Shown: piece after piece, positions 26,844-32,916 of the stretch
Position numbering within the stretch: the first letter of the stretch is position 1
How the letters are laid out: every line of letters begins with the position of its first letter
Source of the DNA: a virus
IMG/VR virus record: IMGVR_UViG_3300022837_000041
Coordinates: 1-32,916 of that record
DNA: 32,916 nt
Strand: one strand, 5' to 3'
The notes under the pieces: generated by a model
What the model was told of the DNA's origin: nothing
What the model saw: only the letters and a program-made list of their open reading frames with translations
The model's database searches: none
Program-made: the position numbers and the translations under genes

Positions 26844-28363
26844 GGGGTTGTAGTCTGTGTCTTGGTCTCCTCTGTCGTGTCAGTCGTGGTCGCCATATCA
26901 TTTGGGGTAAACATTTTCATCTCCCGATCCTCAATAATGATTCCGGTCTCTTTCTCAACTGCGGCTTGCGCCCGCTTACGCGTAGCAACGTCCATTGCCC
27001 TCTTCCGGCAAAAATCTGAATAGGTGGTATTGCCGTCCTCCTCAACAATGGTCGAATCGAGAATCAGTCCAAATTTGTTATCCTCCCGGCGCTGTTGACG
27101 ATCCCGGCCTTCGTCAATTGAGATCCGGGGCGGTTTCGTGAATCCCCATTTGAGAAATCCGCCCTTGTCCTGCCCTGGGTAAGCCGGGAGCATTCCGTTT
27201 TTGATGGCAACTGAAATTGCGTAGCCAACTTGCCGACGAGCGCAAGGTTCCAGCAGCGATTGCCGATCAGTAACCGCGATGCGGGCCTTGGTGTTTTCGG
27301 TGCGTTGGCTGGTCCCGTTCGCTTCGCCGGGTTTCCAGCCCCACGAATAAGGCCAGTTTGCCGCCGCTAAACATTTGCGATACGTCCGGTCCTGAAATGA
27401 TTCCCAATCTGCGCCGGGACGATTGTTAATATGTTGCTCCAATTTTTGCCCGGAGCTTGCCTTCATGTATCGGATCAATCCGCCGTACATCGTCTTGACT
27501 TCCATTCCGTCCGGGGTGCCGTCGTTAGATTGCAGAGAGAGCGGGTCATCCTCAGATGTATCGCCCTCGCCGGTCTCGTTATATTCGAGCAACCCGATGG
27601 CCGAAGCAATCAAACCGGCTTGCTGTTCCCATTCGTCCGATTGAGCAATCACGCGGAAATCTTCAATGCAGGAAGAGAAAATCGGGAAACCCCGAGCCTG
27701 GTCATTCCATTTTGGCTCGAAAGTGTGGACAACATAATTTGCCGCCAAGTCTTCAAATTCGCCGTTTGTCTCGCCGAGTTTTCGATAAGCCATCGGTCGC
27801 TCGTTGCGGGTCATGATTACGCCGTTGCGCATGATAAGTCCTTTATAGTCACCGTCTTTTAAAACTTGGTCGGCTGCGGAAAACCTTTCCCATTGGCCGA
27901 TTTGGCGATTAGGAATGTCCTGAACCATTGGCCATCCATTGTCAGACTCCGAGAGCATTTTGATCGTGTCACCAGCCCGGTCAATGGCAACGGATTGCTG
28001 ATAAAGATTCGTCACAAAATCGTAATTGGTGCCGCGAATGTCGCACGTCGGGTACCATTCTTCGATCAGCCACCTTCGAGCTTCCTTTCCCCATTCTTCG
28101 TCCGCGCCAAAAAACACGGGGAGCCATGCATTCCCGACCGCAAACATTGCCTTTTGGCAAATCACGCCTTCGACGACGCCGAAATTTGCATAAAGTTTAT
28201 CGGAAAGAAATGATGTCGTGAGCCAGTCCCGATAGGTAATCAATTTCTTGAGCGGGTCAAGCACGCGGAGCGGAACAGATGGGACACGGCCACCGCCATT
28301 TTCTGCCGCTTTTAGAAAAGTTCGGGAAGAAATTGCGTTGCCGTATTGATCGAGGATGGCCAT
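26840..28363 (-). CDS. portal protein, lambda gpB-like
   Basis: This 507-residue protein occupies the place of the dodecameric portal through which DNA enters. Lambda-family character is seen in the N-terminal PLKKLITYRDWLTTSFLS segment, the middle strands (VQDIPNRQIGQW, VIMTRNERPMAYRKLGE, NYVVHTFEPKWNDQARGFPI), and the long stretch SQRTENTKARIAVTDRQSLL. The C terminus is acidic/Thr-rich. The size is typical for the family (about 500). Follows the terminase and the small head-joining gene. Confidence 0.8.
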   Translation of the reverse strand: MAILDQYGNAISSRTFLKAAENGGGRVPSVPLRVLDPLKKLITYRDWLTTSFLSDKLYANFGVVEGVICQKAMFAVGNAWLPVFFGADEEWGKEARRWLIEEWYPTCDIRGTNYDFVTNLYQQSVAIDRAGDTIKMLSESDNGWPMVQDIPNRQIGQWERFSAADQVLKDGDYKGLIMRNGVIMTRNERPMAYRKLGETNGEFEDLAANYVVHTFEPKWNDQARGFPIFSSCIEDFRVIAQSDEWEQQAGLIASAIGLLEYNETGEGDTSEDDPLSLQSNDGTPDGMEVKTMYGGLIRYMKASSGQKLEQHINNRPGADWESFQDRTYRKCLAAANWPYSWGWKPGEANGTSQRTENTKARIAVTDRQSLLEPCARRQVGYAISVAIKNGMLPAYPGQDKGGFLKWGFTKPPRISIDEGRDRQQRREDNKFGLILDSTIVEEDGNTTYSDFCRKRAMDVATRKRAQAAVEKETGIIIEDREMKMFTPNDMATTTDTTEETKTQTTTP

Positions 28364-28364
28364 A

Positions 28365-28658
28365 TCAGCAAAAGAAAACTCGCGCTTTGTTGGTGGCGCG
28401 ACGGGTTAAAAATGACGCAAGCTCGGCAGTGGTGTGAGAATCAAACCAGGAAAGGGTTTTATCCGCCGCCGTCATAATCACGGCAACCGAAAGCGCGGGG
28501 TCAACCTGAAATGAAAAGCTCTTGTTTGTTGCGCTGGCGGAAATCATGACCTTGCCGGAACCTTTAACAATCTCGAACTGGCCAGTCACAAGGGCCTCGA
28601 TTACGCCGCGCCCTTGGAGGCTGGCTATCCTGAGTAAAACGCTAACGAGTGGAGTCAC
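28365..28658 (-). CDS. putative head-tail joining (gpW-like) protein
   Basis: GTG 28658 gives 97 residues. It is a small alpha/beta protein: helix (LVSVLLRIASLQGRGVIEAL), beta hairpin (GSGKVMISASATNKSFSFQV), then helices (IMTAADKTLSWF, TAELASFLTRRA). Position between terminase and portal is that of lambda gpW, but residue similarity is too weak for a firm name. Ends one base before the portal ATG at 28363. About 120 bases upstream of it have no clear gene. Confidence 0.5.
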   Translation of the reverse strand: MTPLVSVLLRIASLQGRGVIEALVTGQFEIVKGSGKVMISASATNKSFSFQVDPALSVAVIMTAADKTLSWFDSHTTAELASFLTRRATNKARVFFC

Positions 28659-28781
28659 ACACTAGAGAGAGTGTCAAAGGCAGGGCGGGTATTTCATGCG
28701 GATAAATCAAACAAAAACCCGGCCGCGAATTTCTTCAACGAACCTGCCCCGCGCCCCGCCTCTGACAAGACTGCAGCCGTG

Positions 28782-30593
28782 TCAATGACTGCTTTCTTCG
28801 GGCTCCGGCTCCGGTGCCCCTACCAACTTGTAAAGAAACGCCATGAAGGTAATTCCGATCTCGCAATCCCAGTAATGGTTGGGACGCTTTCCGATCTGCC
28901 GCCAGATTCCGCGCTTGCTGTCCTTCGCCTCTGACTCCATCGAATCGACGTAAAGCTGGCAAATGTCGTCGGGGATCTGGTGCTCCTCCATCGCCCGCAA
29001 CCGTGAGAAAACGTCTTTGAAATACGTGTTGGAAAACTCCAGCACCTTGATCTTTTGGCCCTTTACGTGGTGCGCCTTGCCTGTCATGTATTCGATTACT
29101 CGCTGATACGGGACAAGCAAGGTCGCCCGTTTCCCTCGCGTCTTGGTAAAGTTGTTGATGTCCCGGCCACGCATTGCGCTCCATTTGTATTGATGGCAAA
29201 AATCCAAAGCGTCTGATTTCCAGTTGCCGACATCGAGCGCGAAGGCCCCTGACTTCAGACCGTAATGCTTTACCGCCTCGTCCACCTCCTCAATTTTCTG
29301 CAACTCCTCGCAATACAGAAGCCGGGACCCGCCACCGCCAAACGCGCGAATGCAAACAGGGAATCGGTCCTTTTGCATATCCGCAAAACCAAACCTCTGC
29401 TCTTCGCCGTTAATTTGCGGTGCCTCTTCAGCCGCGCCTTTGTCGTAGTCCTCAACCCGGTAGCCTGCCGCGCCCTTAGTGTTGACTATCGGGATATCTT
29501 TGTCCTTGATCGTCCAGAATTTCGCCTCTTCTTTTTGAGTAAATGCTTTCAACTCCTCAATGCTCCCGCGCCGCAAGGAATCTTTTGCGCGTAAAAAGCT
29601 CTCGATTATGTCGGCCCAATCACGCCACCAAAGCGTATAGCCGGAATATCGGAACGATTCATGCCCCGGAGAATTGTTGAAATTGGTTTGCACGTACTTC
29701 CAATTCTGCACTAGTTCCCGGCGCACTCGCTCACGGTTTTCAATCACGCCGTCACACTCGGGGCATTGCATTCTCACCGTCTGCCGGACCGCTTTCCAGT
29801 TCCATTCTTTGGTTTCTATGTTTCGAGTTTCTGGAGTTTCGTCCCAGCACAAAATAAATTTCCCGTCATCTTCCCGCCGAGTCTCCGGTGAAAAATACTT
29901 TTCGCAATGCGGACATTGAACATGAAAAATTTTCTGCGTCCCTTGATGCCACCACGCGCCCCATTCATCCCAATCAGACTCCCCATATTCATTTGCAATC
30001 TGTTCGCCACCCTGTGAAACACTCAGCACTTTCTTATTTCTGACTGCATTTGCACGGCGCAAAATCTCCGCCATCGTTCCCTTTTTCCACCGCCACATTT
30101 CGTCATTCAGAATGTAGTGAATCGTTTTTGATTGCAGTCCGGAGAGCGATGGTCCTTGGATCTGAATAAACATCGCGGGAGTGATGATGTGTTCCTTGGT
30201 AATGTCGTCCCGCCCAAGCCCTGCCACGATGTCCCGCGTGCCTGGAGACTCACGCAGGCACGGAAGAAGCTTCGTCTTTGCGAAAAACGCGGACTCAGAA
30301 TCCGTCTGCGTTGTAATCATCATATTCCCCGGCCTCTTCTTTAGCGCCCTGGCAACCGCGATTTGCTCGAAGCCTGTCTTGCCGCCTTGCACCCCAGCCA
30401 GCACCGATACGCCCCATATCTTCGGATCGTCCCATGCCCGCATTGGTTCAATGAGCATCGGGATATTATCCCGCCTAAAGTCCTCAGCAATCGGCGAACC
30501 TGGGAAGCGCACGTACTTTTCCGCCCACTCATCCAACGGCAAATCGTCATCTTCGGGAATTGAAGCGAGCAGGGATTTAGAAACGAAGCTCAT
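28782..30593 (-). CDS. terminase large subunit, GpA family
   Basis: This 603-residue packaging motor/nuclease has the Walker A-like GVQGGKTG (67-74), Walker B YILNDE (160-165), two CxxC pairs CPHC (227-230) and CPEC (277-280) forming the zinc ribbon seen in GpA terminases, and nuclease acidic residues around D405 (FGFADMQKDRFP) and ALDVGNW (D454). GpA-type enzymes cut at cos and package unit-length DNA, so cohesive ends are expected. Follows the small subunit after two bases. Confidence 0.9.
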   Translation of the reverse strand: MSFVSKSLLASIPEDDDLPLDEWAEKYVRFPGSPIAEDFRRDNIPMLIEPMRAWDDPKIWGVSVLAGVQGGKTGFEQIAVARALKKRPGNMMITTQTDSESAFFAKTKLLPCLRESPGTRDIVAGLGRDDITKEHIITPAMFIQIQGPSLSGLQSKTIHYILNDEMWRWKKGTMAEILRRANAVRNKKVLSVSQGGEQIANEYGESDWDEWGAWWHQGTQKIFHVQCPHCEKYFSPETRREDDGKFILCWDETPETRNIETKEWNWKAVRQTVRMQCPECDGVIENRERVRRELVQNWKYVQTNFNNSPGHESFRYSGYTLWWRDWADIIESFLRAKDSLRRGSIEELKAFTQKEEAKFWTIKDKDIPIVNTKGAAGYRVEDYDKGAAEEAPQINGEEQRFGFADMQKDRFPVCIRAFGGGGSRLLYCEELQKIEEVDEAVKHYGLKSGAFALDVGNWKSDALDFCHQYKWSAMRGRDINNFTKTRGKRATLLVPYQRVIEYMTGKAHHVKGQKIKVLEFSNTYFKDVFSRLRAMEEHQIPDDICQLYVDSMESEAKDSKRGIWRQIGKRPNHYWDCEIGITFMAFLYKLVGAPEPEPEESSH

Positions 30594-30595
30594 GA

Positions 30596-31279
30596 CTAAA
30601 TGGTTTTCAACATATTCTTGAAATCGTTTTTAAACTTTTTCTTGCGGGGTTGCGCAAGCGATTCAATTTCAGGAAGGGATCGGTCAGAATAAATTAATGG
30701 ATGATCTCCGAATTCTTTTTCAATTAAAGAATCAAACTTTGCCATGATTGATTCGCACTCCTCTTTGATTGCCGACTTTAAAACCACGGCGTCGCTTTCC
30801 CGAGAAAAACGAAGCTCTGCAAGCATCCTTTGCGCCCGGACCAACCCGCGCTTTTCTTCGAGAATATCGTCAACCTCATCCGCGAAATCTTTGGAGTTTT
30901 GAATAGCCCACCTGCCAAGCTCCAGCGCGTTGATCCGCCCGTCGTCACGAAATGCCGAGCATCCCTCTTTCTTCCATCGGCCTAAAGTCCGCCGGTCGCA
31001 CCCAATATGTTTTGCCGTCTCTGATATTGACTGGAACCATTTCGGGGCTGTCTTGATAACCTCAGGCATTCCAGACATCTCATCCATCGAAGCATCCTGT
31101 TCCTTCTCGGCCAGTTCAACGGCTTTCTCTTCCCGCGCCGACAGCGACTTCCCAGCCTTTACTTTTTCGAGTGCTCGATTGAGCGTGATCCTCTCGTTTG
31201 CTATCCGTACCTTTTCGGCAATCTGAGATTTTGACGACTTCTCTGCCGTCGCTGGTACCTGCTTTTTTTTTATCGCCAT
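30596..31279 (-). CDS. terminase small subunit, Nu1-like
   Basis: This 227-residue protein has a charged helical N terminus (residues about 1-70). A winged/HTH part (SISETAKHIGCDRRTLGRWK, residues about 84-103, then GRINALELGRW) resembles Nu1-type DNA-binding domains. A helical region and a Lys-rich end (RKKKFKNDFKNMLKTI) follow, probably contacting the large subunit. It would bind the packaging site near the window ends. Gap to the glycosyltransferase gene is 54 bases. Confidence 0.75.
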   Translation of the reverse strand: MAIKKKQVPATAEKSSKSQIAEKVRIANERITLNRALEKVKAGKSLSAREEKAVELAEKEQDASMDEMSGMPEVIKTAPKWFQSISETAKHIGCDRRTLGRWKKEGCSAFRDDGRINALELGRWAIQNSKDFADEVDDILEEKRGLVRAQRMLAELRFSRESDAVVLKSAIKEECESIMAKFDSLIEKEFGDHPLIYSDRSLPEIESLAQPRKKKFKNDFKNMLKTI

Positions 31280-31333
31280 GCAATTGCGTCAATGTCAATG
31301 GAAAAGCTCATCGGCGAAGGGCTGCGGGCGAGG

Positions 31334-32212
31334 TCATAGATCGGAAGGCGGATGATCGTTTAGTCTCACTAACTTCATTCCGTAGTTGTTTATTCCCTTC
31401 GGTATGACAATACCAGGCTTTCTGATAAGCCTGTTTTTTTTAAACGGCTTATAATTCACATGATGCTGCCAACGGCCCCAGCGTCGCCTTATTGTGCATA
31501 CGTCGGGATGTTGCCGCTGCAAGGATTTTGCCATTTCAAGACGCCCATCAAACCCTGCGTCCTGCTTGTAAAGTAGATCGGTGTTCCCGCCTTTCATCTT
31601 TAGTGTTGCCTGCTTGTTACACAAAAAACCGTTAAACAAAATGGTGCAATGTCCATCTTTCAGAATTCTCAAACTCAGGTCGGTATCTTCATTGTATCTT
31701 CCCCGCCAACGATAGCTGATTTTATTTGAAAGAAGTATGCATGAATAAATTCTTGCATTCAGGCAAAATGGAGTCTTGACCGTGCCTTTAGCCGTTGATG
31801 ATTCGACCACCGCGAATGATCCATATTGAAACCCCGCCATATGAACATTCATGTACCTCTCAACAAATCCCTCGGCTATCGCAAAAACAGACCCGTCAGA
31901 AACTTTAATCTTGTCTCCTTTATACAGCCGGACAAACCCTCTCAGGTTGTCATCCATAATCCAATGTCGACCGTGGCCTTCGCTTATCGAATGTTCCCAA
32001 ACCCAATTTCTCGCAGGTATGCCGCCCTGACCTAAATTCGAGAAAGGTAAAACAAGAATCTTTTGTGGATCAATCACCGATGCATATTGCGCAAATTCAT
32101 GCGGCTCAATTACAATTCGATAATCAACTCCAATTGATTCTAGCGCGATGCTTGTATAGCGAGTTTTCCACCGTCCCTTGCTGATTATATAAATCGGGAA
32201 TTTAGGATTCAT
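31334..32212 (-). CDS. TET-associated-type DNA glycosyltransferase (TAGT)
   Basis: ATG 32212 gives 292 residues; it overlaps the ParB-like gene stop by 4 bases, while the longer frame from 32272 would bury 60 bases in that gene. The protein matches the TAGT family I recognise: FPIYIISKGRW (residues 5-15), LVLPFSNLGQGGIPARNWVW (53-72), WIMDDNLRGF (84-93, the DDN metal/sugar motif at 87-89), LNARIYSC (151-158), and GRYNEDTDLSLR (171-182). It should glycosylate a hydroxymethylated or otherwise modified base in phage DNA. No TET/JBP enzyme or base-synthesis gene is in the window. Confidence 0.8.
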   Translation of the reverse strand: MNPKFPIYIISKGRWKTRYTSIALESIGVDYRIVIEPHEFAQYASVIDPQKILVLPFSNLGQGGIPARNWVWEHSISEGHGRHWIMDDNLRGFVRLYKGDKIKVSDGSVFAIAEGFVERYMNVHMAGFQYGSFAVVESSTAKGTVKTPFCLNARIYSCILLSNKISYRWRGRYNEDTDLSLRILKDGHCTILFNGFLCNKQATLKMKGGNTDLLYKQDAGFDGRLEMAKSLQRQHPDVCTIRRRWGRWQHHVNYKPFKKNRLIRKPGIVIPKGINNYGMKLVRLNDHPPSDL

Positions 32213-32838
32213 TCTGGTTGCCCAATAAATTGAGAGTCTTTTTCGTTGCCCTTTGGTCGCGATGGATACCAAATAAATTTAGCGGAGTCCGGGAGCAATT
32301 GACCGATACATTTTCCAAATGCAATCACCGCGGCCTCGCTTGGAAAATGTACAATTATTGTTCGGACTCCTTTTGGCTGGTTTTTATATTCGGGCATATC
32401 TTCCCATTCCTGTTCTGGATTTTCTACAAAATCGCCCGGCGTGATGATGTTTTCCAGTTCTTCGTCCGTCCATCCGCTGAACGTCAAGCTCGTTAAGTCG
32501 ATAGACTTTAATTCAGTGATTTCGATTTTAAGCATCTCGTCATCCCACCCCCCGCCAATTTCCGAAAGCCGATTGTCAGCCAGGATATACGCCCGCCGCT
32601 GCGTGTCGGTAAGGTGGCCGAGCCTGATGCACGGCACGTCCGCCAGCCCGAGAGACTGCGCGGCCAGCACCCGCCCATGACCCGCGATGATGCCGTTGTC
32701 TTTGTCAACGAGCACCGGGTTGCAAAAACCGAACTCCCTGATGCTCCCGGCAATCTTCGCCACTTGGCCAGCGTCGTGTTTCTTTGCATTTCTGGCATAC
32801 GGCACCAGCTTTTCAGTTTTCAGCGTTTCGATTTTCAT
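32209..32838 (-). CDS. ParB N-terminal-domain protein
   Basis: This 209-residue protein has a ParB/Srx-type N-terminal domain: PYARNAKKHDAGQVAKIAGS, IREFGFCNPVLVDKDN, GIIAGHGRVLAAQSLGL (residues about 47-65, the nucleotide-binding loop type), and RRAYILADNRLSEIGGGWDDE. The C-terminal domain (GVRTIIVHFPSEAAVIAFGK, then IGQLLPDSAKFIWYP) is a small alpha/beta module that often accompanies this family in phages. GGAAAATAATTT precedes the ATG, a possible ribosome site. It is the first late gene from the cos-like end and is coupled to the glycosyltransferase. Probable role: DNA binding or modification targeting (inference). Confidence 0.8.
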   Translation of the reverse strand: MKIETLKTEKLVPYARNAKKHDAGQVAKIAGSIREFGFCNPVLVDKDNGIIAGHGRVLAAQSLGLADVPCIRLGHLTDTQRRAYILADNRLSEIGGGWDDEMLKIEITELKSIDLTSLTFSGWTDEELENIITPGDFVENPEQEWEDMPEYKNQPKGVRTIIVHFPSEAAVIAFGKCIGQLLPDSAKFIWYPSRPKGNEKDSQFIGQPE

Positions 32839-32902
32839 AAATTATTTTCCAGCCATTTACTGGGACATCTTATTTTTGGGTTGCGCGCTCGTTTTGAAGG
32901 GG

Positions 32903-32916
32903 GTGCCGAGTATACC
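32903..32916. repeat. terminal direct repeat, right copy
   Basis: GTGCCGAGTATACC, identical to bases 1-14. The preceding bases are GG and, further left, an AT-rich gap of about 65 bases leading to the ParB-like gene. On a circle, one copy would remain. Confidence 0.8.

Noticed and set aside
28659-28781. possible short gene between terminase and the joining protein (KKAVIDTAAVLSEAGRGAG...)
   Set aside because: Residues look protein-like and end in FLFDLSA, but no ATG, GTG or good TTG begins the frame, so I do not list it.
1-32916. integrase, attachment site, CI-like repressor, tRNA genes, insertion sequences
   Set aside because: Looked for and not seen; no tyrosine or serine recombinase motifs in any listed frame, no cloverleaf recognised by eye.

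Overview
The window reads as one essentially complete genome of a tailed, siphovirus-like bacteriophage. It has packaging, head, tail and lysis genes in the usual order, a lambda-style recombination and replication block, and the same 14 bases at both window ends. The host cannot be named from the sequence. The lysis cassette (M15 peptidase, holin-like proteins, small spanin-like membrane proteins) and two Sec-type signal peptides suggest a Gram-negative host. Many start codons follow G-poor A/C-rich leaders rather than Shine-Dalgarno sites, which would fit a host group that rarely uses them (Verrucomicrobiota or Bacteroidota are possibilities; this is inference). I see no integrase, CI-like repressor, tRNA or DNA polymerase, so a virulent or non-integrating lifestyle is most likely.

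Layout. Almost everything is on the minus strand. Read on that strand from the right end, the late genes are: ParB-like protein and TET-associated-type glycosyltransferase (32838-31334), small and large terminase (31279-28782), head-joining candidate, portal, S49 protease, scaffold candidate, small protein, P22-type coat protein (28658-24224), a strong terminator, connector, tail-terminator and tail-tube candidates, a tail assembly chaperone with a probable programmed -1 frameshift (22519-21906), tape measure (21300-19366), tail tip proteins, two large beta-rich fibre proteins (17613-14466), and a lysis cassette of overlapping small genes ending in an M15 endolysin (14013-12139).

The plus strand carries the only rightward genes. 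First comes a ParB-like/MT-A70 adenine methyltransferase coupled to a PD-(D/E)XK nuclease-like gene and a small basic protein (7623-9498), driven by a promoter with a palindrome between -35 and -10. Then come 490 bases without a convincing gene, holding three terminator-like hairpins. A second promoter with an inverted repeat follows, driving eight or nine small genes (9989-12086 or 12205), including two zinc-finger-like proteins and a sigma-region-4-like HTH protein.

The left third (7456-224, minus) is the early operon: a ribbon-helix-helix repressor-like gene, several tiny genes chained by 4-base start/stop overlaps, RecT, YqaJ exonuclease, an SSB-like small protein, VRR-NUC nuclease, replication initiator, DnaC-like loader, then accessory proteins including one built of nine 15-residue lysine-rich repeats. 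An AT-rich cluster of repeats and palindromes just upstream of the replication initiator (about 3685-3756) is the best origin candidate.

Working together: the repressor-like protein and the operator-bearing promoters probably govern early expression. RecT/YqaJ/SSB-like/VRR-NUC and the O/DnaC-like pair would replicate and recombine the genome. The methyltransferase and glycosyltransferase may modify phage DNA or manage host DNA. The late operon packages DNA from a cos-like end and builds a short non-contractile tail.
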